From: Ferrimonas marina
GTDB lineage: Bacteria; Pseudomonadota; Gammaproteobacteria; Enterobacterales; Shewanellaceae
Direction: 5' to 3'
NCBI RefSeq assembly: GCF_900129905.1
Contig: NZ_FQXG01000008.1
Coordinates: 236,420 to 300,419 of the forward strand
Length of the DNA: 64,000 nt
Below, one piece after another: positions 48,040-56,822 of the stretch (its first letter is position 1; each line of letters opens with the position of its first letter). The notes under the pieces are model-generated. The model saw only the letters and a program-made list of their open reading frames with translations. It had not been told where the DNA came from and did not search any database. A program made the position numbers and the translations under genes.

Positions 48040-49368
48040 ATGGTAAGTGCAAAAGAGAAGATCGCCTACGGGCTGGGGGATACCGCCAGCAACATCGTGT
48101 TTCAGACGGTGATGCTGTTTCTCACCTTCTTCTATACCGATATCTTCGGGATCTCGCCGGCCTTCGTCGGCACCATGTTCCTGCTGGTCCGGGTGGTGGA
48201 CGCCGTCACCGATCCGCTGATGGGCAGCATCACAGATCGAACCCAAACCAAGATGGGCAAGTTCCGGCCCTACCTGTTGTGGTTCGCCCTGCCGTTTGGG
48301 GTGATCAGCGTGCTGGCCTTTACCACGCCGGATCTGTCTCAGAACGGCAAGATGGCCTACGCCTTTGTCACCTACACCCTGCTGATGATGGCCTACACCG
48401 CCATCAATATTCCCTACTGCGCCCTGGGTGGGGTGCTCACCGACGATCCGAAAGAGCGCGTATCGGTGCAGTCTTACCGCTTTGTCTTTGCCATGCTCGG
48501 TGGCCTGCTGGTCTCCAGCCTGACCCTGCCGCTGGTGGACTTCTTTGGCCAGGGCGACAGGGCCAAGGGCTATCAGCTGACCATGTTGGCGATGAGCTGT
48601 CTGGGTGTGGTGCTGTTTCTTCTCTGCTTTAAGGGCACCAAGGAGCGGCTGCATCCGCCGGCGGAGCAAAATGGCAGCTTCAAGACCCTGTTTGGCTCGT
48701 TGTGGCAAAACGATCAGTGGCGGGTACTCTGCCTGGCGGCGTTCTTCCTGCTCACCGGCAACGTGCTCAAAACCACCTTGGCTATCTATTACGTCCAGTA
48801 CTACCTGGGTGCACCGGATATGATCACCCTGTTCATCACCTTAGGGATGGTGGCCAACATCTTTGGCTGTATGGCCGCGCAACCGCTGGCTAAGCGGGTG
48901 TGTAAGGTGAAGGCCTACATCAGCCTGCAGCTGTTGGCTGCGGTGGTCTGTGTCCTGGCGTACTGGATTAAGGGCGACCAATTCGTACTGGCGGTGGGTG
49001 CCTACATGCTCTGGTGCGGCCTGTTTAACATGGCCACGCCGCTGCTTTGGGCCAAGATGGCGGACACAGTGGACTACGGTCACTACAAGACCGGGGTTCG
49101 GATCACCGGCCTGGTGTACTCCTCGGTGATCTTCTTCATCAAGCTGGGCCTGGCGGTGGGCGGTGCGGCGGCAGGGTGGCTGCTGGCGGGCTACGGCTAT
49201 CAGCCGGACTCGGTGCAAACGCCCGAAGCACTGCATGGCATCCTGATCTCCTTTACCCTCTACCCGGCCATCGGCTCGCTGGTGGTGGCGGTGGTGATGC
49301 GCTGGTACAAGCTGGACAACCAGAAAGTGGCCCAGATGACCCTGGAAACCAATAGTGTGGCACGCTAA
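48040..49368 (+). CDS. GPH-family glycoside:cation symporter
   Basis: This inner-membrane protein of 442 aa has about twelve helices and belongs to the glycoside-pentoside-hexuronide group (MelB-like). KIAYGLGDTASNIVFQ at the N-terminus and MGSITDRTQTKMGKFRPYLLW (TDRTxTKxGxxRPW-type loop) are family blocks. Context between GH1 and the LacI regulator points to a beta-glucoside or oligosaccharide (laminaribiose, cellobiose) as substrate. Confidence 0.92.
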   Translation: MVSAKEKIAYGLGDTASNIVFQTVMLFLTFFYTDIFGISPAFVGTMFLLVRVVDAVTDPLMGSITDRTQTKMGKFRPYLLWFALPFGVISVLAFTTPDLSQNGKMAYAFVTYTLLMMAYTAINIPYCALGGVLTDDPKERVSVQSYRFVFAMLGGLLVSSLTLPLVDFFGQGDRAKGYQLTMLAMSCLGVVLFLLCFKGTKERLHPPAEQNGSFKTLFGSLWQNDQWRVLCLAAFFLLTGNVLKTTLAIYYVQYYLGAPDMITLFITLGMVANIFGCMAAQPLAKRVCKVKAYISLQLLAAVVCVLAYWIKGDQFVLAVGAYMLWCGLFNMATPLLWAKMADTVDYGHYKTGVRITGLVYSSVIFFIKLGLAVGGAAAGWLLAGYGYQPDSVQTPEALHGILISFTLYPAIGSLVVAVVMRWYKLDNQKVAQMTLETNSVAR

Positions 49369-49418
49369 CTGAGTGTTAGACTGCGTCCGAAAATTCAACG
49401 GTGGTGAATAGGGAGAGT

Positions 49419-50420
49419 ATGGCTACCATCTACGACGTCTCTGTGATGGCGGGTGTTTCGCTGGCGACGGTGTCGCGAGTGGTTAATAACAACGCCAAGG
49501 TCAGCGAGAAAACCCGGCTCAAGGTGCTGGAGGCAATGGAGAAGCTGGATTACCGGCCCAATGCCACCGCGCGCTCACTGGCGTCCAATCGTTCTGACAG
49601 TGTCGGCGTTTTGGTGTCCCAGCTGGAGGGTCCCTACTACGGCACCATGATGCAGCAGATCGAGGAGGCGCTGCGCAGCGCTGGCAAGCACGTGATCATC
49701 GCTGCCGGCCGCTCTGATGAGGCGCTGGAGAAGGATGGGGTCGAGTTCCTGCTGGACCGGGGCTGTGATGCCCTGGTGCTGGACGTGGAGGCGGTCACTG
49801 ATGAGTACCTGGTGCAGCTGGCCAAGGGCCGCACCCCCATCGTGCTGATCAACCGCTACATCGATGCCATTCAGGACCGCTGCATCTACCTGGACAACGA
49901 GCAGGGGGGTTACCTGGCCACCTCGCACGTAGTGTCTCTGGGCCATCGTGACGTCGCCTACGTCTCTGGGCCGCTCTACAAGCTCGATGTGCGCCAGCGT
50001 ATTGCCGGACATAAGCGGGCCCTGGCCGAGGCGGGCATTGACTATGATGAGCGCTATTTCGTCGAAGGCGACTTTGCCGAGGACGGTGGCGCCGCCGCGA
50101 TGGAAGCCCTGCTTGAGCGGGGCGTACCGCTTTCCGCGGTTGTCTGTGCCAACGACCGCATGGCCTCCGGTGCCATTGCGGTGTGCCTGGAGCGTGGCTT
50201 GAGTGTACCTGGCGACATCTCGGTGATGGGGTACGACAACAACCCCTTACCGCGCTACATCTCGCCCACCATGAGCACCATCAGCAACCCCATCCATGAG
50301 ATGGGCAAGATGGCGGCCCACTGGGTACTCAAACACGTTTACCAGGTGGATGTGGCCATCGCCTTTGAATTCATGCCAACGCTGATCCCCCGGGGCTCCA
50401 CCGCGGTGAAGACGCCTTAA
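49419..50420 (+). CDS. LacI-family regulator of the beta-glucoside locus (BglR-like)
   Basis: From ATG 49419 (GGGAGAGT ahead) the protein has 333 aa. The N-terminal LacI DNA-binding domain reads TIYDVSVMAGVSLATVSRVV and NARSLASN-like hinge (ATARSLASN). The periplasmic-binding-protein-like effector domain covers about 60-330 with GVLVSQLEGPYYG at its start. It is the likely repressor of the ATGwAAGCGsTTTCAy sites found here. The inducer is probably a beta-glucoside. The frame is also open six codons upstream (49401). Confidence 0.92.
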   Translation: MATIYDVSVMAGVSLATVSRVVNNNAKVSEKTRLKVLEAMEKLDYRPNATARSLASNRSDSVGVLVSQLEGPYYGTMMQQIEEALRSAGKHVIIAAGRSDEALEKDGVEFLLDRGCDALVLDVEAVTDEYLVQLAKGRTPIVLINRYIDAIQDRCIYLDNEQGGYLATSHVVSLGHRDVAYVSGPLYKLDVRQRIAGHKRALAEAGIDYDERYFVEGDFAEDGGAAAMEALLERGVPLSAVVCANDRMASGAIAVCLERGLSVPGDISVMGYDNNPLPRYISPTMSTISNPIHEMGKMAAHWVLKHVYQVDVAIAFEFMPTLIPRGSTAVKTP

Positions 50421-50587
50421 CAACTCCCCACATCTGACGCCAGCACACGGTCTGAACTGGCGTCATTTTCCCAGATTTATGAATTGGATACCCCCATTTG
50501 GTGGTGTCCTTTCCTGCATTCCTTATAAAAATCAGTCATTTATCATTGTTGCAACAATTTAACACAAACAATCAATAATTTATTGAC

Positions 50588-50603
50588 ATGAATGCGCTTC
50601 CCA
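50588..50603. promoter_or_regulatory. Degenerate LacI-type site in the TonB receptor promoter
   Basis: ATGAATGCGCTTCCCA-type sequence lies between -35 and -10. It keeps the GCGCTT core and part of both half-sites. It is weaker than the sites at 46477 and 50614, so it may act as an auxiliary operator. Confidence 0.4.
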
Positions 50604-50613
50604 TCTAGGGTGA

Positions 50614-50629
50614 ATGTAAGCGCTTTCAC
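50614..50629. promoter_or_regulatory. LacI-type operator ATGTAAGCGCTTTCAC
   Basis: It starts two bases after the -10 (50606-50611) and covers the expected transcription start. It differs from the perfect palindrome at 46477 by two bases. Geometry is the same as at the GH1 promoter. Confidence 0.8.
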
Positions 50630-50735
50630 TCGGCGCTGACTTGAACTGAACAGCCGACAGGGCAGTAGAGGCGTGTTCAAAACGAATCAAATAATCAGAA
50701 GGTTGTACCTGAGACGACACAACAGGGGAGAAGGG

Positions 50736-53726
50736 ATGACGTCTGTTACCTTTAAGAAGACCAAGCTGGCGACCAGTCTGTCGCTGGCTTTGGGCGTAGG
50801 TGTCATGGCACCTGCACACGCCGAAGAAGAGGGCTCCACCGACAACGTAGAGGTAATTGAGGTACGTGGTCTGCGGGGCAGTGTGGTCAAGTCCATGGAC
50901 ATGAAGCGCGGCTCTGACGGCATCGTCGACACCATCAACGCAGAGGACATCGGTAAGTTCCCCGATTCCAACCTGGCGGAATCGCTGCAGCGTATCACCG
51001 GTGTGGCCATCGACCGTCAAAACGGTGAGGGTAGCCGGGTTACCGTGCGGGGCTTTGGTCCGGATCAGAACCTGGTGTTGCTCAATGGTCGCCAGATGCC
51101 GGTAACCACCGGCTCGCGTTCGTTTGAGTTTGATAACATCGCCTCCGAGGCGATCAGCGGCGTGGTGGTTGAGAAGACCAGCACCGCCCACAACCCCACC
51201 GGCGGCATCGGTGCCACCATCGACGTGCTGACCCAGCGCCCGCTCAACGCGCCGGGCATGAAGGCAAGCTTCGGTGTGAAAGCGCTGGATGATACCTCCG
51301 CCGAGGACGGCTCCATCACCCCTGAGCTCTCTGCTCTCTACTCCAACACCTTCGCTGACGACAAGTTCGGTGTGCTGGTTTCTGCCAGCTACCAGGAGCG
51401 GGAAAGTGGCAACCGCCAGGCCCAGGTGGGCACCGGCTGGCGTAGCTTCCCGGGTGTTGTTGATCAGGACTGGAGTGGTAACAACGCCGAATGGGGTGGG
51501 GTACCTAAGGACGACAACCAGATCAATCGCCCCGGCGATGACGACGTTTACTCCGTTCCCCAGACCACCATCTACCGCTTCGAAGAGCAGCAGCGTGAGC
51601 GCCTTAACGGCCAGCTGGTACTGCAATACGAGCCGATCGAATCCGTTCGCGCCACGGTGGATTACACCTACATGCGCAACGACGTCGACACCCAGCACAA
51701 CGACGTGTCTGCCTGGTACAACTTTGTGCCCAGCCAGAGCACCTGGAGCGATGGCCCGGTATCTTCCCCGCTGGTGTACTCCGAGCTCTACCCGGGCGGT
51801 GGTGTTGACCTCTCCATGGCGGCCGGTCATTCCGCGACCCGTGATGAAGGTGGCTCCCTGGGCTTTAACGTCACTTGGGATGTTAACGACCGCCTGAGCC
51901 TGGAGCTGGATTACCACGACTCCTACGCCGAGCAGACCCCGAATGGCCCTTGGGGCAGCAACGCCAACCTCAGTACCGCGGCCTTTATCCGTAACAGCTC
52001 CGCCACCGATTTCACCGGTGATATCCCGGTGCTGGCAGTGGGTACCGACAAGCCGCTGGAGCCCACTGATATGGTGGTGACCGGCTCTGTGTTCGGTAAT
52101 GCGCAAAACCGTGCTGAGATTGAGCAGTGGCAGCTGCACGGCAGCTACTACATCGGTGAAGGCGGCAGCAGCATCGACTTCGGTGTGGCACTGACCACCG
52201 TCAGCAACCACACCCAGGAAGTGAACGTCCAGCGTAACGACTGGGGTGGCGTAGGCTCCCCGGGCGATATGGACCCGGCCTGGTTCCCGGCGGATACCGT
52301 TCTGGACAAGTTCGATGGCTCCATGGGCGATTTCTCTGACTACCAGGGTGATGCCAGCACGACGCCGCTGAACACCATCTTCATGTGGGACTTCGAGGCG
52401 GTGCGTGCCTTCGCTGCGGAGAACTACGACTCCAGCGTGGTGGGTGATTGTGGCAACGGCTTCTGCCCCTCCACCAACTACGATATTGACCGCTTCACCG
52501 AGGAGGAGTCGCTCTCTGCCTACTTCCAGTACAACCTGGAAGGGGAACTGGGTTCTCGTCCGTACGACTTCCACGTAGGTGTTCGCTACGAGGATACCGA
52601 TGTCACCTCCACCTCCAAGGTGACCAACTACACCACGGCTACCTGGATTGCGGAGACCGAGATCGCCCTCAACGCGGACGGTTCGGTATTTGATACCGCC
52701 ACCGGTAACTACGACTACTGGCTGCCGAACGTCAACTTCAACATCGAGGTGATCGACGACGTTTACCTACGTGCCGCCTACAGTCAGACCATTGGTCGTC
52801 CGGACTACACCTCCATCCAGGGCGGTACAGTACTGGGTACCCTGGCCAACCGGGGTGGCGGTAGCGGTGACGGTGGTAACCCGGGGCTGCTGCCGCTGGA
52901 ATCCACCAACTATGACCTGTCGGCCGAATGGTACTTCACTGAAGCAAGCTACGTGTCCGTGGGCTTCTTCATGAAAGAGGTGACCAACTTCATCGACTCT
53001 ACCCCGTTTGAGGAATCCTTCGGCATCGCCGACCCCTCCAACGGTCAGTACGTCAATGAAGCGATCGCCGCCGGTGCCACCACCGCCATCGAGCAGCGTC
53101 AGTGGATCTTCGACAACTACGGTCCTAACTCTGCTAACCCGGATCCGAACGTCACCATGAACCCGGCCAACGGCAACATCGAGATCACCGGTGGTGCGAA
53201 TGATGAGGACATGTCGTTCCTGATTACTCGTCCGAGTAACGATGATCGTGAGCAGACCATCGATGGTTGGGAATTCGCACTGCAGCACTTCTTCGGTGAT
53301 ACCGGCTTTGGTTTCCAGGCCAACTACACCCTGGTGAATGCGGATGAAGAGTACAACAACTTCAACCTCAACCGCCCGGGCGATGACCCGCAGAACGTGA
53401 TTGTTGGTATCTCGGACACCGCCAACCTGGTGGCCATGTACGAGAACTACGGTTTCCAGGTGCGGGTTGCCTACAACTGGCGGGATGAGTTCCTCAACTC
53501 CACCGGTCAAGACACCGGTGCCAACCCTCAGTACACCGAGGCCTACTCCCAGATCGACTTCAACGTCAGCTACGACATCCCTGTCGTGGATGGCCTGACC
53601 GTCTTCCTGGAAGGGATCAACGTGACCGAAGAGGAAACCCGAGTACACGGACGCAGCTCTTACCAGGTGTTGAACTACACCGAGACCGGCGCCCGTTATG
53701 CCCTGGGGGCTCGCTACACCTTCTAA
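50736..53726 (+). CDS. TonB-dependent receptor (TIGR01782-type)
   Basis: This is an outer-membrane beta-barrel of 996 aa from ATG 50736 (GGGGAGAAGGG ahead). The signal peptide contains LSLALGVGVMAPAHAEEE. The plug domain (about 40-160) has TINAEDIGKFPDSNLAESLQ and GVAIDRQNGEGSRVTVRGFG, the subgroup typical of carbohydrate uptake in Xanthomonas/Caulobacter/Alteromonadales. The barrel ends in RYALGARYTF with terminal Phe. The frame opens at 50673, but upstream residues are out of family. It is controlled by two operator-like sites and followed by a terminator. It is probably the glucan/oligosaccharide importer of the locus. Confidence 0.93.
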   Translation: MTSVTFKKTKLATSLSLALGVGVMAPAHAEEEGSTDNVEVIEVRGLRGSVVKSMDMKRGSDGIVDTINAEDIGKFPDSNLAESLQRITGVAIDRQNGEGSRVTVRGFGPDQNLVLLNGRQMPVTTGSRSFEFDNIASEAISGVVVEKTSTAHNPTGGIGATIDVLTQRPLNAPGMKASFGVKALDDTSAEDGSITPELSALYSNTFADDKFGVLVSASYQERESGNRQAQVGTGWRSFPGVVDQDWSGNNAEWGGVPKDDNQINRPGDDDVYSVPQTTIYRFEEQQRERLNGQLVLQYEPIESVRATVDYTYMRNDVDTQHNDVSAWYNFVPSQSTWSDGPVSSPLVYSELYPGGGVDLSMAAGHSATRDEGGSLGFNVTWDVNDRLSLELDYHDSYAEQTPNGPWGSNANLSTAAFIRNSSATDFTGDIPVLAVGTDKPLEPTDMVVTGSVFGNAQNRAEIEQWQLHGSYYIGEGGSSIDFGVALTTVSNHTQEVNVQRNDWGGVGSPGDMDPAWFPADTVLDKFDGSMGDFSDYQGDASTTPLNTIFMWDFEAVRAFAAENYDSSVVGDCGNGFCPSTNYDIDRFTEEESLSAYFQYNLEGELGSRPYDFHVGVRYEDTDVTSTSKVTNYTTATWIAETEIALNADGSVFDTATGNYDYWLPNVNFNIEVIDDVYLRAAYSQTIGRPDYTSIQGGTVLGTLANRGGGSGDGGNPGLLPLESTNYDLSAEWYFTEASYVSVGFFMKEVTNFIDSTPFEESFGIADPSNGQYVNEAIAAGATTAIEQRQWIFDNYGPNSANPDPNVTMNPANGNIEITGGANDEDMSFLITRPSNDDREQTIDGWEFALQHFFGDTGFGFQANYTLVNADEEYNNFNLNRPGDDPQNVIVGISDTANLVAMYENYGFQVRVAYNWRDEFLNSTGQDTGANPQYTEAYSQIDFNVSYDIPVVDGLTVFLEGINVTEEETRVHGRSSYQVLNYTETGARYALGARYTF

Positions 53727-53750
53727 TGTGTGACTCTGTCACTCTCCTTG

Positions 53751-53782
53751 GGAGGCAACGTTTATCGTTGCCTCTTTTTTTG
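53751..53782 (+). terminator. Terminator of the TonB receptor gene
   Basis: GAGGCAACG and CGTTGCCTC stem around TTTAT, followed by seven T. It lies about 25 bases after the receptor stop. Confidence 0.92.
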
Positions 53783-54354
53783 TTTCTATTTGAGTTAACT
53801 GGTATTCCAGCTGATCTCATGATCTAAATTCTCTTTGCTAATAGCTTTGCCGGGTTGCCGGGTTGCCGGCAGCAACCAAAGGGGCGTTCCGCCCCCTTGG
53901 AACCCCCGTTTGCCTCCAGTCGTCGCTATCCTGCACTTTCATGCCCCAAGTCTGCGGCTCTGGCTTGAGTCGACATCCTTGTCTCCGCAAGCCACTCAGG
54001 CCATCCAGGCCTTCGACCTGGCCTTGGGCCACTACGTTTGGGCGACCTGTCATGCAGGATGCATCAATGCCGTGAGTGCATGGATGCACAGGAACGGCCA
54101 AGTCGGCGAAGTGCTGGCGGGGCACGATGAGCTGCTATCAACAATAGTTTTCATGGAGTTCAGCTGCGGGCTAGGACCAAGTCCATTTTTGTCTTCAGGG
54201 TGGTTTGCTCAGGCCCAGAACCGCCTTGCTGATTCCGCCGACAAGGGGATTTGCACTGGCCAGGCGGTGATGATCAGACCAGCTCGGGTTTTCCTTTCCT
54301 AGACGCCTCTATCGGTTTGTGTTTTTAATGGTGTGTAGTAAGGTGGATAAATAA
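53783..54354. other. Long intergenic region with repeats, no confident gene
   Basis: About 570 bases between the receptor terminator and the halogenase promoter. The left part has three tandem 8-mers (TTGCCGGG, TTGCCGGG, TTGCCGGC; 53847-53870) and a hairpin CCAAAGGGGCG/CGCCCCCTTGG (53876-53900). Frames of 95-155 codons on both strands overlap these repeats and match nothing I know, so I call no gene. Confidence 0.55.
53847..53900. repeat. Tandem 8-mers plus GC hairpin
   Basis: Three copies of TTGCCGGs in a row are directly followed by a stem of 10-11 pairs with a TTC loop. It does not resemble the GGGGTCAGAGTGG repeats elsewhere in the window. It could be part of an interspersed repeat or a hairpin for transcripts in either direction. 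Confidence 0.55.
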
Positions 54355-54370
54355 ATGTAAGCGGTTTCAT
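54355..54370. promoter_or_regulatory. LacI-type operator ATGTAAGCGGTTTCAT
   Basis: It begins one base after TAAATA (54348-54353), which with a weak TTAATG 17 bases earlier would form the promoter of the halogenase operon. It matches the sites at 46477 and 50614 except for central G/C changes. It puts the halogenase operon in the same proposed regulon. Confidence 0.7.
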
Positions 54371-54469
54371 GGCGGAATGTTTCCGTTGGGATTGGGCCGC
54401 TCGCCGGTCGTCTGTGGCCTGGATGCCACAAACGCAACGCTTGTCTGCAGTAGGGTTGAATAACCAGAG

Positions 54470-56050
54470 ATGCAAAATCCGATTCAACGTGTCGTGATTG
54501 TCGGTGGTGGTGCCGCCGGGTGGCTGACCGCTGGCGTGCTGGCGGCCAAGCACAACGCCGACCAGGGCCGTTTGGCGCCCACACCGCCGCTCTCCATTAC
54601 CCTGATCGAGTCGCCGGATGTCCCCACCGTGGGGGTAGGCGAGGGGACCTGGCCGTCGATGCGCTCCACCCTGGAGACCATCGGGATCCGGGAAACCGAG
54701 TTTCTTCGTTGTTGCGATGCCAGCTTTAAGCAGGGCTCCCGCTTTCGCCACTGGGGCCTGGACGATGCTCGTCGTTTGCAGGAGGGGGTGTCCGATCAGT
54801 ACCTGCACCCCTTCACCTTGCCCCAGGGGCAAAACCAGCTGAACCTGGCCGATTTCTGGCTGCCCTTTCGCGAACAGGTCACCTTCTCGGAAGCGGTATG
54901 CGCCCAGGAGGCGATCAGCCAGGCGGGTCTGGCCCCCAAGACCCTGACCACCCCGGAGTACCATTTTCATCTTAACTACGGCTATCACCTGGATGCCGCC
55001 AAGTTCGGTCAGTTACTGCAACGCCACTGCACCGAAAAGCTGGGGGTTACCCATCTGCAGGATCATGTTGTCGAGGTGGTGTCCCACCCCAGTGGTGACA
55101 TCGCCCAGGTGATCACCCAGGGCAAGGGGGCTGTTGAGGGCGATCTCTTTATCGATTGCAGCGGTCGCCAGTCCATGTTGCTGGGTCAACATCTGAAGGT
55201 GCCCTACATCAGTCAGAAGTCGGTGCTGTTCAATGACCGGGCGATGGCGCTGCAGGTGCCTTATCAACGCGCGGATGACCCCATTGCCTCCTGTACCCTG
55301 TCCACCGCCACTGAACATGGCTGGATCTGGGACATCGGCCTGCCCAAACGCCGTGGCGTCGGCGTTGTGTTCAGCGCCGATCACTGCAGCGAGGCGCAGG
55401 CGGAGCAGCATCTGGCGCACTACCTCGGTGGTAGCATCCCCAAGGGCCTGACCCCTCGGATCATCCAGTACCGTCCCGGCCACCACCAGGTGTGCTGGCA
55501 AAACAACTGTGTGGCGGTGGGGATGGCCGCCGGCTTTATTGAGCCGCTGGAAGCCTCGGCGTTGGCGCTGATCGAATGGACAGCTAACGCGCTGGCGGAT
55601 CAGTTCCCCCGGGATCGGGCCGCGATGCCGCTGTTGGCCCAACGGATGAACCGGCGCTATCGCCAGCACTGGCATCAGATCATCGAGTTTCTCAAGCTGC
55701 ACTATGTGCTCAGTCGACGGGAGCAAGGGGCGTATTGGCGCGATCATCGTGACCCCAGTACCTGCCCGGACTCGCTGCTGGAGCAGCTGGACCTGTGGCA
55801 GTACCAGCCACCGGGGGACCAGGACGTCGCCATCAAGCAGCCGCTGTTCCCCGCCGCCAGCTACCAATACGTGCTCTATGGCATGGGCTTTGAAACCCAG
55901 GCCATGGCGCTAATGAAGCCGTCCGACAAGGCATTAGCCCGACGGCTATTTGATGAGAATCAACAACAGGTCGCCAAACTGCAGCGGCTGTTACCCAGCA
56001 ACCGGGCGTTGCTGGACCAGGTAAGCCAGTACGGCTTCAACAAAATATAA
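54470..56050 (+). CDS. Flavin-dependent tryptophan halogenase family protein (1)
   Basis: Length is 526 aa. It uses reduced FAD and a halide to halogenate tryptophan or indole-like groups. The FAD loop is VGGGAAGWLTAG (11-22) and the catalytic Lys is Lys87 in DASFKQGS. WxWxI is kept as GWIWDIGLP, and the acid is in GFIEPLEAS (catalytic Glu near residue 360). No export signal is present. It is the first gene of an operon with SapC, a JmjC protein, a second halogenase and DUF6445. Related xanthomonad and caulobacterial halogenases sit beside TonB receptors and can act on indoles. The natural substrate is unknown. Confidence 0.88.
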   Translation: MQNPIQRVVIVGGGAAGWLTAGVLAAKHNADQGRLAPTPPLSITLIESPDVPTVGVGEGTWPSMRSTLETIGIRETEFLRCCDASFKQGSRFRHWGLDDARRLQEGVSDQYLHPFTLPQGQNQLNLADFWLPFREQVTFSEAVCAQEAISQAGLAPKTLTTPEYHFHLNYGYHLDAAKFGQLLQRHCTEKLGVTHLQDHVVEVVSHPSGDIAQVITQGKGAVEGDLFIDCSGRQSMLLGQHLKVPYISQKSVLFNDRAMALQVPYQRADDPIASCTLSTATEHGWIWDIGLPKRRGVGVVFSADHCSEAQAEQHLAHYLGGSIPKGLTPRIIQYRPGHHQVCWQNNCVAVGMAAGFIEPLEASALALIEWTANALADQFPRDRAAMPLLAQRMNRRYRQHWHQIIEFLKLHYVLSRREQGAYWRDHRDPSTCPDSLLEQLDLWQYQPPGDQDVAIKQPLFPAASYQYVLYGMGFETQAMALMKPSDKALARRLFDENQQQVAKLQRLLPSNRALLDQVSQYGFNKI

Positions 56051-56082
56051 CGATTAGACAGTGCCATATCAGGGAGAGAGTC

Positions 56083-56808
56083 ATGGGCAACCACGTTTTA
56101 CTGAATAGTGCGGAACACAAGGATCTTAAGGTCGTCACCCAGTACGGTGAGGCCTATGGGGACAACATCTGGTTTACCCTCACCTTTCCGCAGGAGTTTC
56201 GCAGCGTACAGGCCCACTACCCGGTGTTCTTCCACAAGGATCCTAAGACCGGCCAATTCCACTGTGTGGCGCTGTTTGGCCTCAAACACAACGAGAACCT
56301 GTTCCTGGATGAGCAGGGTTGGAACGCCTCCTACATTCCACTGACCGTACGCCGTCAGCCCTTCTTGATCGGCCAGCAACGGATCCACGATGCCGGTGAG
56401 GCCTTTACTCAACGGGTGATCCACATCGATATGGACAGCCCCCGCATCAGTGAGACCGAAGGGGAGGCGTTGTTCCACCCCTACGGCGGCAACACGCCCT
56501 ACCTGGAGGAGGTCGCCGACATGCTGGAGGTGATCCACCATGGTCTGGAGGACAGCAAGGCCTTTGTCGAGCTGCTGCAGGAGCACGACTTGCTCGAGTC
56601 CTTCACCCTGGAGATCGAGCTGGATAACGGCGATAAGCACAGTATGCACGGCTTCTACACCATCAACGAGCCGGTGTTGGAGAGCCTCTCTGCCGAGGTG
56701 CTGGATAGCCTGCACAAACAGGGCTACCTGCAGGCCATCTACATGGCACTGGCCTCCCAATCCAACGTGCGAGACCTGATGAACCGGGTCAACCAGCGGC
56801 TGAGCTAA
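56083..56808 (+). CDS. SapC family protein
   Basis: The 241-aa soluble protein matches the SapC group (named from an S-layer locus), often found next to TonB receptors and halogenases. Blocks include NSAEHKDLKVVTQYG, HYPVFFHKDPKTGQFHCVALFG and NLFLDEQGWNASYIPLTVRR. AGGGAGAGAG lies ahead of the ATG. It sits 32 bases after the first halogenase. There is no transmembrane or signal sequence. The activity is unknown. Confidence 0.88.
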   Translation: MGNHVLLNSAEHKDLKVVTQYGEAYGDNIWFTLTFPQEFRSVQAHYPVFFHKDPKTGQFHCVALFGLKHNENLFLDEQGWNASYIPLTVRRQPFLIGQQRIHDAGEAFTQRVIHIDMDSPRISETEGEALFHPYGGNTPYLEEVADMLEVIHHGLEDSKAFVELLQEHDLLESFTLEIELDNGDKHSMHGFYTINEPVLESLSAEVLDSLHKQGYLQAIYMALASQSNVRDLMNRVNQRLS

Positions 56809-56822
56809 GTCCGGAGGCGGTG

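Larger units (their letters stand above)
50421..50735. promoter_or_regulatory. Control region upstream of the TonB-dependent receptor
   Basis: These 315 bases include an AT-rich stretch (about 50470-50590). They also hold a perfect -35 TTGACA (50583-50588) followed after 17 bases by TAGGGT (50606-50611), and two palindromic sites. The RNA leader to the ATG at 50736 is about 115 bases and contains no recognised riboswitch. Confidence 0.75.

Noticed and set aside
50580..52574. 664-codon frame opposite the TonB receptor
   Set aside because: Antisense shadow; it also runs through the receptor promoter and operators.
53835..54302. 155-codon plus-strand frame in the gap before the halogenase operon
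   Set aside because: Overlaps tandem repeats and a hairpin, has no recognisable domain, and competes with a minus-strand frame of similar quality.
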